DNA of 22,130 nt, from positions 1 to 22,130 of the IMG/VR virus record IMGVR_UViG_3300020463_000154. One strand, written 5' to 3'. A program made the position numbers and the translations under genes. Origin of the DNA: a virus. This document shows, one piece after another, positions 1 through 6,398 of the stretch; position 1 is the stretch's first letter, and each line of letters starts with the position of its first letter. A model generated the notes under the pieces. The model was not told the DNA's origin. It was given only the letters and a program-made list of their open reading frames with translations, and did no database searches.

Positions 1-490
1 ACGAAATAACTTGTAGTGGTGATCCATTATTAGCTACATCACAGTATACATTGTTCATCTGTATATAACGTATGTTCCAACAAAAGTCAACCTGTGCGGC
101 TTTATCACTTTCAGGTGCCGCTTCGTGTGTACGCATTCTATTAACAACATCTACGGGCCAACACTTAATACCACCATTGCCGTATACTAACCCATTTACT
201 GTATTTTTACCTGCCCAACTTATTACGTCAGTTGGTCTAGTCTTACTCATGTCAAGTTCAGCATTAAAAAAATCTTCTCTTACAATATTATCTGCATCTA
301 CAGTAATAAATCGTTCAGTTTCACTCAGTGCCGCAGCCGCTTTGTGTGCGGCATCACTGCCCCATACTCCATGACTACGTTTAGCCCACGGACATTTATC
401 TAGCAAGTCTGCGTAATTTTCATCAGCATTTGGTTCGTCATAGCTTATAAAAACTATATCAAGTTCAGTAACGGGTATTAAGTCAGACAT
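1..490 (-). CDS. Putative GT-A-like glycosyltransferase, C-terminus cut by window edge
   Basis: The reading frame opens with ATG at 490-488 and stays open to base 1, so only the first 163 residues are visible. The N-terminus (LDIVFISYDEPNADENYADL) leads into a strand ending in ITVDADN, with a DxD motif (DAD) at residues 65-67. That is the layout of a nucleotide-sugar-binding GT-A fold, where DxD holds the metal and the sugar nucleotide. Further on are GNGGIKCW and MRTHE, which I recall from a conserved protein of marine T4-like phages usually annotated as hypothetical or glycosyltransferase. A strong Shine-Dalgarno AAGGAGA (505-499) lies 8 nt upstream, inside the 3' end of the preceding gene. 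The two genes overlap by 8 nt (ATGTCTGA), which suggests translational coupling. The donor and acceptor cannot be told from the sequence. The gene is clear; the enzymatic role is an inference from the fold-type motif. Confidence 0.78.
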   Translation of the reverse strand, partial: MSDLIPVTELDIVFISYDEPNADENYADLLDKCPWAKRSHGVWGSDAAHKAAAALSETERFITVDADNIVREDFFNAELDMSKTRPTDVISWAGKNTVNGLVYGNGGIKCWPVDVVNRMRTHEAAPESDKAAQVDFCWNIRYIQMNNVYCDVANNGSPLQVIS

Positions 491-1493
491 TAATTGTCTC
501 TCCTTTGTAAGAAAATGTTAAATTTCTACTGGATTCTCTACATAAAAATCCACAGTTGTCTAACTGTAATTCGGTGTCAAGTTCAATAGTACTTTCCCAT
601 CCAATATCTGCAAGTGGTAGTTTTAAGTATCCTAGCAGTTGGTTAGGGTTTTTTGGTGCAGTAACGTATATTCCTATGTCAGTATATATTTTAGATTCTT
701 GTGGGTCTCCAAAATTACTTTTCAAATAAAACTGTTCTCCATGTTTAAATAATGTGAAAGATGTATTGATTTCTGGATCCTCAACTGATGGTAATAAAAA
801 TGTTCTACGCTTAGTATATTTACTCGCATAGTCAGCGCCAGTAAATAGAGCTTGTTTTTTAATTCGATAACTTTTAAAAATCTTCCTAGTCATAATACTA
901 ATATCATTCAACGAAACTAATCGTCTTAGAGGTGTCATGTCAAACATCATGTAACCTTCTTCTATTAGCTCTCCTGGGTCAATATCCAACTGCATTAACA
1001 AAAAATTTGGATCGTTTTTCTTAATCATATACAGCGATATCATATCATAGTCGCCGTCTTCTTCTGGATTAACACTGACATTTCTAAAGAATCGTTTACC
1101 TGTCATTCTATATAGTGTATCTTGATTAAAGTTAACTTCCATCTTCCAACTTTGCACATAAAGAATTATGTTAATATCAGCACTTTCTTTACTATTAACT
1201 GGTATTGCACTAAGTTTATTCTCCGCTTCTTTAATTCGGATAACTGCTGATTTTTCTACTAGTCTAAGTTCCTGATTAATGTCGACTACAGCAAATTTTT
1301 TAGGATCTATTGTGCCCATTAGTATTTTGCGGGCATCATCACTCTCTGTCAGTAGATGAGGATTTTTTTGACTTTCTTGAATTTTATTAGACACAGTGAT
1401 AACATCACCGGTCTCCGATTCATAGTATACAACCCACTTTTGTTGGGGTTTATCTTTCCTGTATTCTTTTAATAAAACTGGTTCTAAAGACAT
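483..1493 (-). CDS. Unrecognised phage protein, 336 aa, between glycosyltransferase-like genes
   Basis: I do not recognise this protein. It starts with ATG at 1493 and ends with TGA at 485-483. It has no signal peptide, no membrane segment and no long low-complexity stretch. The N-terminal part (WVVYYESETGDVITVSN, about residues 20-36) looks like a small beta-hairpin module of the kind seen in phage structural proteins. The rest is predicted by eye to be mixed and mainly beta. It overlaps the preceding 301-aa gene by 44 nt, unusually much for this gene set, and no clear Shine-Dalgarno precedes the ATG. The true start could therefore be further downstream, or the gene may be translated by coupling. 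Its 3' end carries the ribosome-binding site of the next gene. Its position inside a late cluster of glycosyltransferase-like genes suggests a virion protein or a partner of those enzymes, but nothing in the sequence proves either. Confidence 0.75.
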   Translation of the reverse strand: MSLEPVLLKEYRKDKPQQKWVVYYESETGDVITVSNKIQESQKNPHLLTESDDARKILMGTIDPKKFAVVDINQELRLVEKSAVIRIKEAENKLSAIPVNSKESADINIILYVQSWKMEVNFNQDTLYRMTGKRFFRNVSVNPEEDGDYDMISLYMIKKNDPNFLLMQLDIDPGELIEEGYMMFDMTPLRRLVSLNDISIMTRKIFKSYRIKKQALFTGADYASKYTKRRTFLLPSVEDPEINTSFTLFKHGEQFYLKSNFGDPQESKIYTDIGIYVTAPKNPNQLLGYLKLPLADIGWESTIELDTELQLDNCGFLCRESSRNLTFSYKGETINV

Positions 1494-2355
1494 CTAATAT
1501 TTCATCTGATATAAAGTTTTCGTCGCTGTAGTGGATAATTCCACTACCTATTATACTATTTTCTATTTGTATTTTTCTATTGTCTGTAACCCAATAGTTT
1601 AACTGTTCTGTCCAACTAAGTGGTATTTCTTCAAATACTGGAAAGCTACCATGTGAATATCTATGTAGATCATAATGATTATTTAGATTCACGCCAATCT
1701 CATTAGTTAGATCCACATAAGCAGTTACTACATTTCCTAACAAGTTTTTTTCAAAACGATCTGGTTTTTTATCAGGAAACTGTTTGGTATATATAGATCT
1801 CCAATGTTGGAAAACTGGATCACACATCTTGAACCATTCTCTAGCTTGTAAACTTTCTTTATGCCAGTATATTAAATTGTAAAAATTTGTAGGTAAGTCA
1901 TACTGAATCTCAAATTCAAACCTCCACATGGGAGGTGTTGGGAAATTTCTATAACTCAATGCTCTTTTAGGTACACTTATTTCTTTAGTAACACTCATGA
2001 CATCCCAAAGGTCGTTAATATCTGTATTAACAAATAGTGTGTCATAATCTACATATATTGTTTCTTGATATGGGCTAGCATAATATATCTGCCAAAGATT
2101 CATTCCGTGAAATCCATCTTTGTGAGCACTATTTCCATACGGAAGTTCTACTATATAATCAAACGCATGTTCATATACTTTAGGAACATTATCTAGTTTA
2201 CCTTTGTCAACTATAAGTGTTACACTTGCTGTTGGGTCACATGTTTTAAGACTACACGCCATAGCATAAGAGAATCGAATTAGATCGTCTCCGGTATCGA
2301 TGCCTAACGTAACAAATCCACGTTTTGGTGTCTCTTCGTCGACTATTTCATTCAT
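1450..2355 (-). CDS. Putative glycosyltransferase, GT8-like (301 aa)
   Basis: The protein has the outline of a GT-A glycosyltransferase. An N-terminal beta-alpha segment (GFVTLGIDTGDDLIRFSYAM) is followed by a strand with VTLIVD, then TIYVDYDTLFVN with a DxD motif (DYD) at residues 103-105. DxD coordinates the metal and nucleotide-sugar in such enzymes. Aromatic-rich segments follow (WRFEFEIQYDLP, NLIYWHKESL), and HYSDEN near the C-terminus could supply a second metal-binding His, as in GT8-like families. The ATG at 2355 overlaps the TGA of the upstream 299-aa gene by 8 nt (ATGAATGA). This is the same spacing seen at the 336-aa/partial glycosyltransferase junction. Sequence upstream gives only a weak ribosome-binding site, so coupling to the upstream gene is likely. 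The sugar donor and acceptor are unknown. It could also be an inactive GT-A-fold protein. Confidence 0.78.
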   Translation of the reverse strand: MNEIVDEETPKRGFVTLGIDTGDDLIRFSYAMACSLKTCDPTASVTLIVDKGKLDNVPKVYEHAFDYIVELPYGNSAHKDGFHGMNLWQIYYASPYQETIYVDYDTLFVNTDINDLWDVMSVTKEISVPKRALSYRNFPTPPMWRFEFEIQYDLPTNFYNLIYWHKESLQAREWFKMCDPVFQHWRSIYTKQFPDKKPDRFEKNLLGNVVTAYVDLTNEIGVNLNNHYDLHRYSHGSFPVFEEIPLSWTEQLNYWVTDNRKIQIENSIIGSGIIHYSDENFISDEILDVFRTSFIKRIQER

Positions 2356-3247
2356 TTTTTAACCGTTCCATAATGTTTTCATAATATCTTGCTAATGCAC
2401 GTTTATTCATTATATGCAAGTTTTGATCAGTGTGTCTAACCAAATAGTTTTTCCATTGTTCTGCTCTATCATGCTTTAAAAAAATAAAGTCCTGTACTGA
2501 ATTCATTTCAATGATGTCATCTTTTTGATCCATATTTAATAACGGTTGGTTTTGAAAATCATGTATCCAACTGTCGTTGTTACATCCATTCATCAGATGT
2601 GATGCAATACTTACACAAAAGTCAGTTCTAAATAACATTTTTGGAAATTGATACAGCAAGCTATAGTACTCCCAATGATCTTTAACATGAGCCCACGTAT
2701 CAAAGAACAGTTTACTTTCTTCACTTTGATCAAAGTAAACCACAGTACTCCACCAGTGATTTACTCCTGCATCGTTTAATGTAATCTCATTTCGATAAGG
2801 CATGTCGCCGCCAATATACTGTGCATATCTGTGCATAGCAACAGGCTCATTAGTATCAAACATATAACTGTAAAAGTCGTTCATAATTAAAAAGTCAACA
2901 TCAATCAATAGTGTTTTCTCATATGGCGTAAGATCAAATACCAAATGCTTATTACTATTATTGAACTGTGCATTAAATTCAGTCCACGGACTGTCCATAT
3001 GCTTTCTATAGTTTTTCTTCTGCTCAGTATTATCTAATACAATATGATTGAAGCATCTATCTATCAATGCCCAATCAATATTATTTCGCATCCATTCTTG
3101 GGTACCATCATCAGTTATTAACGTAACACTGATATTGTCCATGTTACGTTTGGCATAGCTTGCTGCTATGATTGCAAACTGTGTGTAATCAAGTTGATCG
3201 TTATTGTACGCAAAAATACATATGCCTTGATCTTCGGGTTTTGACAT
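2348..3247 (-). CDS. Putative glycosyltransferase, GT-A-like (299 aa)
   Basis: The sequence begins with GICIFAYNNDQLDYTQFAII and VTLITDDG. It then reaches YEKTLLIDVDFLIMND, with a DxD motif (DVD) at residues 116-118 after a hydrophobic strand. This is the usual GT-A glycosyltransferase arrangement of an N-terminal nucleotide-binding half followed by the metal-binding DxD. The downstream half is rich in Trp, Tyr and His (NHWWSTVVYFDQSEESKLFF), consistent with an acceptor-binding region. It starts at ATG 3247, 4 nt after the stop of the 115-aa gene, and its TGA overlaps the next start by 8 nt. It is similar in length and layout to the following 301-aa protein, so the two may be diverged paralogues. 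No transmembrane segment is seen, so it probably acts in the cytoplasm of the infected cell. The activity is inferred from motifs only. Confidence 0.78.
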   Translation of the reverse strand: MSKPEDQGICIFAYNNDQLDYTQFAIIAASYAKRNMDNISVTLITDDGTQEWMRNNIDWALIDRCFNHIVLDNTEQKKNYRKHMDSPWTEFNAQFNNSNKHLVFDLTPYEKTLLIDVDFLIMNDFYSYMFDTNEPVAMHRYAQYIGGDMPYRNEITLNDAGVNHWWSTVVYFDQSEESKLFFDTWAHVKDHWEYYSLLYQFPKMLFRTDFCVSIASHLMNGCNNDSWIHDFQNQPLLNMDQKDDIIEMNSVQDFIFLKHDRAEQWKNYLVRHTDQNLHIMNKRALARYYENIMERLKNE

Positions 3248-3251
3248 ATGT

Positions 3252-3599
3252 TTACCAGTCCATTAAACTTTTAATACTTCTTGATTTTTTTAGCTTGTCA
3301 GCTTGAACTTTATATGTATTACTTGCTTCCATATAAGCACTTACAAGTGTTTCTAAAAAATCTTGTGTATCTTCAATTTGGATTGGATTTTCTTTTGTAT
3401 CTACAATTACTACCGAGGTTTTATCTAAATCAACTAATGTCTTTACAAAAGAAATAGTTACAGCATTTGCATCAAAAACACCTTTAGCATAGTGTACTGT
3501 CTGTAATACAGCGGTACGTTGTTTAAGTGTACGTTTTTGATTACTTAATGTAATTCTATAATTTGCAAAGTCTAGAGCTTTCTCGAGTCTCTCATCCAT
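3252..3599 (-). CDS. Small conserved-type phage protein, 115 aa, function unknown
   Basis: The protein opens MDERLEKALDFANYRITLSN and continues with NQKRTLKQRTA, PIQIEDTQDFLETL and a charged C-terminus ending in SLMDW. It looks mostly helical with a central beta-hairpin. I recall very similar small proteins (MDERLEKALEFSNYR-type starts, NPIQIE in the middle) in the structural regions of marine T4-like phages, where they are annotated as hypothetical. The start is well supported: AAGGAGA at 3612-3606 lies 6 nt upstream of the ATG. It is the first gene after a 61-bp gap that carries a candidate late promoter and a sigma70-like promoter, so it probably leads the transcript that includes the glycosyltransferase-like genes. 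No catalytic motif is visible. Confidence 0.88.
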   Translation of the reverse strand: MDERLEKALDFANYRITLSNQKRTLKQRTAVLQTVHYAKGVFDANAVTISFVKTLVDLDKTSVVIVDTKENPIQIEDTQDFLETLVSAYMEASNTYKVQADKLKKSRSIKSLMDW

Positions 3600-3605
3600 A
3601 GAGTT

Positions 3606-3612
3606 TCTCCTT
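3606..3612 (-). promoter_or_regulatory. Strong Shine-Dalgarno for the 115-aa gene
   Basis: AAGGAGA on the minus strand sits 6 nt before the ATG at 3599. It fixes the start of the first gene after the intergenic gap. Confidence 0.85.
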
Positions 3613-3623
3613 TATTAACTACT

Positions 3624-3653
3624 ACTATAACTTATTTATGCTGTGGTTGTCAA
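3624..3653 (-). promoter_or_regulatory. Candidate sigma70-type promoter in the 61-bp gap
   Basis: On the minus strand a perfect -35 hexamer TTGACA (3653-3648) is followed after 18 nt by TATAGT (3629-3624), which differs from the -10 consensus TATAAT at one position. It lies in the largest intergenic gap of the window and points at the 115-aa gene. A late-promoter-like octamer (3640-3633) lies inside the spacer, so the gap may be used by host-type and phage late sigma factors at different times. Confidence 0.5.
3633..3640 (-). promoter_or_regulatory. Candidate T4-type late promoter upstream of the 115-aa gene
   Basis: CATAAATA on the minus strand matches the T4 late consensus TATAAATA at seven of eight positions. 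T4 late promoters are read by the gp55 sigma factor together with gp33 and the sliding clamp. Initiation about 6 nt downstream would give a leader of roughly 28 nt that contains the AAGGAGA ribosome-binding site. Confidence 0.5.
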
Positions 3654-3660
3654 GTGTTTT

Positions 3661-4848
3661 TTAGCTATCGTCAGCACTTGTAAAATCATTCACGATACTA
3701 AATGTTGGATCAGGACTAACATCTAAGCTAGTCGTTCCTTGTGTGAGAGTGTCTGGCATTAGATAACTTATAGTAGGAGTTATTGATCCGTCTATAACGT
3801 TAGCATGAGTAGTATCATCTAATACAATTTTAAACTGTACTCCAGCACCGCCATTAATATACTTGCCATAAATTCTAAATTTTAGCTGTTGGTAACTACT
3901 ATAGATTCCGTAAGAACTAACATATATTCCAGAGTAACCATAGCCATAGCCATAGCCTCCGCCTCCACCAGCTATTGCAGGAGATGTAAAAGCTGGGTGA
4001 TTACCTTGTCCTGTGATGTATCCATAACCATATCCGTATGTGCTATATCCATAGCCGCCGCCAGGTGTTCCAACTTTTCTTCCTATTGTAACACCACTTG
4101 ATGTAAACAATAATCCTTCGTTAGTGTTAGTATCGCTACCATCGCCGTAATTTGCAGTGAGATCATAAAAACCTTTACCTTCACTTGTTCCGCTAGTTTT
4201 TGCAATACTTTGTGTTACAGTATCCCAATTAAAATTTAACACACCCATTTCATTAATAACATCACTCCAGTTGTAGTATCCTGCTGTACTACCGCCTGTC
4301 ATGTTTAAACTAAGTCTAAGTTGACCTCCTGCGTTAAAAAAATATCTAGCTTTATTGTAGTTGGCCCACTCAAATTTATGTTCACCTTTTAGCTGAAAAT
4401 TCCATGTTGTGGATCTGTTATATCCTGAACTAGGTGCAATTACTGCACTTGCGTTTGTTGCATCTATAGTAGTATGTTTGTTGTTATCTAGTACTGGAGA
4501 AAATTTAGTATCAATTTTATTAAGATCTTCTGCTCTTACTAGTGTACCTGTTGCAATACTAGTTCTATTGGTTGGTACTGCAAAAACTAGTATACTATCT
4601 GTAATATCAGTGTGATTTATAGAGATATTAGTTTTTTCAACTAACCCTTGTAATTGTTCTGCTGTTATAAGATCAGATGTATTAGCTACTACGTTAGGTG
4701 CCGATCCCCAACCAAATTTATGTGTGTCAACTCTATTGGCATCCGTCACAGCCGCAGAACTGTATATGTCTCCGAATACTTTGTTTACTTTGGATCCCAC
4801 TGTATTAAAATGGACAGCGGTTGCTATTTGACCGACGGAATTCGCCAT
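3661..4848 (-). CDS. Tail-fibre/virion protein with Gly-Tyr repeat segment, 395 aa
   Basis: The protein starts MANSVGQIATAVHFNTVGSK and contains modules that I recall from marine T4-like virion proteins: FGWGSAPNV followed by ITAEQLQGLVEKTNISINH (about residues 45-80), and ARYFFNAGGQLRLSLN (about 166-182) followed by W-D-V-NEMGVLNF. A glycine/tyrosine-rich segment occupies about residues 262-306, with GYGYGYGY runs and a GGGGG stretch. A beta-rich C-terminus (LKFRIYGKYINGGAGVQFKIVLDD) ends in an acidic tail. The ATG follows the TAA of the upstream 303-aa gene with no gap, and GGAG 8 nt upstream serves as ribosome-binding site. Glycine-rich loops are known to form receptor-binding tips in T-even gp38 adhesins, so this may be a distal, receptor-contacting protein; that role is an inference. 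It is the last gene of the three-gene fibre unit. Confidence 0.88.
   Translation of the reverse strand: MANSVGQIATAVHFNTVGSKVNKVFGDIYSSAAVTDANRVDTHKFGWGSAPNVVANTSDLITAEQLQGLVEKTNISINHTDITDSILVFAVPTNRTSIATGTLVRAEDLNKIDTKFSPVLDNNKHTTIDATNASAVIAPSSGYNRSTTWNFQLKGEHKFEWANYNKARYFFNAGGQLRLSLNMTGGSTAGYYNWSDVINEMGVLNFNWDTVTQSIAKTSGTSEGKGFYDLTANYGDGSDTNTNEGLLFTSSGVTIGRKVGTPGGGYGYSTYGYGYGYITGQGNHPAFTSPAIAGGGGGYGYGYGYSGIYVSSYGIYSSYQQLKFRIYGKYINGGAGVQFKIVLDDTTHANVIDGSITPTISYLMPDTLTQGTTSLDVSPDPTFSIVNDFTSADDS
3932..4064 (-). repeat. Gly-Tyr codon repeats within the 395-aa virion protein
   Basis: Two clusters of the hexanucleotide GGNTAY encode GYGYGYGY-type runs. One at 3932-3969 reads GGC TAT three times in succession after a run of five glycine codons. 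The other at about 4019-4064 is more degenerate. They are separated by about 17 non-repetitive residues (GQGNHPAFTSPAIAG). Exact hexamer repeats of this kind can change copy number by slippage without shifting the frame. Confidence 0.8.
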
Positions 4849-5760
4849 TTACTTTGCTCCGACTACTATTTCTATTGTACCTGCTTCTTCGGTAGTTTTA
4901 TCCTCTAAAGCTCGTCCTAGAACAAACTTCCAACTGTAATCATCTCCTGCTGCCGTTCCAACTCCGTCTGTTCCACTTGATACAATTCTATCGCCTTTAG
5001 TAATTTTGCCAATTACCTTACATGGTACTCTTCCTGCTAGAGCAATATAAGGATGTGTTGCATCTGTGCCTGCGGCACTATTCATCTCAAATCCAGGCGC
5101 TGTACTAACCACTCCAAATATTGCAACATCGTTAGCTGTAGTTGTTTGTGTAATTTCTTTTGTACCACCAATTTTAACTATTGTTCCAGCCGCATATTCT
5201 GCATCAGCTTCATAACGTTCTGCAAGGTCAGCATATTCTGCTGTAACTGCTGTTCCTCTAAACTTATAGTCTGTTGTGGTATTCATATTAGTACCTGCAC
5301 TAATAGTTGGAAACTGTGTGCTTAGTAGTGTAACACCGTCTTCTAAAAATTCAGTTACTGCTGGCGTCCACGCTGTAGTATCATCTGTCATAATTGTTAC
5401 AATATTTGCATCTACAATATGTTCTATTGTTTTATGAAAATTTCCGCCTGTATCTTTTCTGTTTCTAAATACAATCTTAGTCGTACCCGAACCTGCTAAA
5501 AGTGCAGTCCAAATTCCATTATCGAAAAATTTCATTTGACTCTCTGCACTATCATACCAAAGTTGACCTTCAGTTGGGTTTGTGGGAGCTGTTGGATTTG
5601 CAAAATTTTCTAACAAGTGTAACATATTTTCGTTTAGTATTTCACCAAAACGTGTATAGTTTTTACCAATCAGTCCAACACTTGTACTTGTATCTATTGT
5701 TCCATCGTTTACAACTATTGCTGTTTTTCCGCTGTTGCTATAATCTATTGTATATGGCAT
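4849..5760 (-). CDS. Tail-fibre-type virion protein, 303 aa
   Basis: The N-terminal region has a pattern that I recall from fibre-type proteins of marine T4-like phages: GKNYTRFGEILNENMLHLLE (residues 32-51), then NPTEGQLWYD (61-70) and MKFFDNGIWT. This short module recurs in tail fibres. After a variable middle, the C-terminal third contains YADLAERYEADAEYAAGTIV (about 175-194), GVVSTAPGFEMN (about 214-225) and ALAGRVPCKVIGKITKGDRI (about 236-255). That order resembles the C-terminal domains of phage fibres and spikes, including the Peptidase_G2 type. The start is supported by AAAGGA about 7 nt before the ATG, lying in the 11-bp gap after the 199-aa gene. Its stop codon directly abuts the next ATG. 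I infer a trimeric fibre or fibre-base protein. Confidence 0.87.
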   Translation of the reverse strand: MPYTIDYSNSGKTAIVVNDGTIDTSTSVGLIGKNYTRFGEILNENMLHLLENFANPTAPTNPTEGQLWYDSAESQMKFFDNGIWTALLAGSGTTKIVFRNRKDTGGNFHKTIEHIVDANIVTIMTDDTTAWTPAVTEFLEDGVTLLSTQFPTISAGTNMNTTTDYKFRGTAVTAEYADLAERYEADAEYAAGTIVKIGGTKEITQTTTANDVAIFGVVSTAPGFEMNSAAGTDATHPYIALAGRVPCKVIGKITKGDRIVSSGTDGVGTAAGDDYSWKFVLGRALEDKTTEEAGTIEIVVGAK

Positions 5761-5771
5761 ATCTTTTCCTT

Positions 5772-6371
5772 TTACAAGTCTGCAAAACTTGATCTAATTC
5801 TTAATGTGTATATGACTTGAATTTTTCTGTTAGCACTTTTTTGTACTGGATGAAAAATAACATGGGTTAACAAATCGTTGTTACCCGAGTATAGTGCAAG
5901 TTCATCAAACACATATGTTCCGTTCATGTTAGTAGCTGTATCTGAGGTATCTTGACCTGTTACACTACCGTAGTCCAATGTACATGTTGTAACAACATCA
6001 CTGTATGTATTTGGTGCAGTATGACTAGCCTCTGTACCGTTTAATGCACTGCCACTTACTGCTTCGTCAACTGCTTGACTAAATGTTTGATTGTATAATG
6101 CTCCACTAGCACTGTTGGTGTTAGTTGCTTTATATGTTACTGCGCCAAGTCCGTCTATTGCAGTTCCGCCATTACCAAATCGCATTGTAGCAACTTGGTG
6201 TGTGCTGGTTGCACCACTTTCATTGGCTAATAGACTAGCAATAGCAATACTCATATTTTCATAATTAATTGCATTGCGTCGACGTACTAGTACTTCGCCA
6301 GATTCTGGGTCAAGGATTTTAATATGTCCTTCTATCCCTATTAATGATGTGTCTATCTTTTCCAAGCTCAT
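5772..6371 (-). CDS. Virion structural protein, fibre-associated, 199 aa
   Basis: Residues near the N-terminus (GHIKILDPESGEVLVRRRNA then INYENMSIAIASLLANESG), the central MRFGNGGTAIDGLGAVTY and the C-terminal YVFDELALYS followed by LLTHVIFHPVQKS form a pattern that I recall from a small structural protein found next to tail-fibre genes in marine T4-like phages. I chose the ATG at 6371, not the in-frame TTG at 6383. The ATG is preceded at 4 nt by GGAAAG, while the TTG itself forms part of that ribosome-binding site. The gene begins 22 bp after the end of the giant structural gene, directly downstream of a perfect TATAAATA late promoter. It is the first of three fibre-type genes that probably share a transcript. 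Its exact place in the virion is unknown. Confidence 0.88.
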   Translation of the reverse strand: MSLEKIDTSLIGIEGHIKILDPESGEVLVRRRNAINYENMSIAIASLLANESGATSTHQVATMRFGNGGTAIDGLGAVTYKATNTNSASGALYNQTFSQAVDEAVSGSALNGTEASHTAPNTYSDVVTTCTLDYGSVTGQDTSDTATNMNGTYVFDELALYSGNNDLLTHVIFHPVQKSANRKIQVIYTLRIRSSFADL

Positions 6372-6390
6372 TGTTCTTTCCAATTTAAAG

Positions 6391-6398
6391 TATTTATA
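6391..6398 (-). promoter_or_regulatory. T4-type late promoter TATAAATA
   Basis: The minus strand reads TATAAATA, an exact match to the T4 late promoter octamer, overlapping the TAA stop of the giant structural gene. Initiation about 6 nt downstream would give a 14-nt leader carrying GGAAAG before the ATG at 6371. This would start a separate late transcript for the 199-, 303- and 395-aa fibre proteins. Confidence 0.65.

Noticed and set aside
3600-3660. Transcription terminator in the 61-bp gap after the 395-aa gene
   Set aside because: No inverted repeat followed by a T run is visible on the minus strand; the gap reads as promoter sequence only.
6372-6383. TTG start at 6383 giving a 203-aa form of the fibre-associated protein
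   Set aside because: The TTG overlaps the GGAAAG that serves as ribosome-binding site for the ATG at 6371, so the 199-aa form is better supported.
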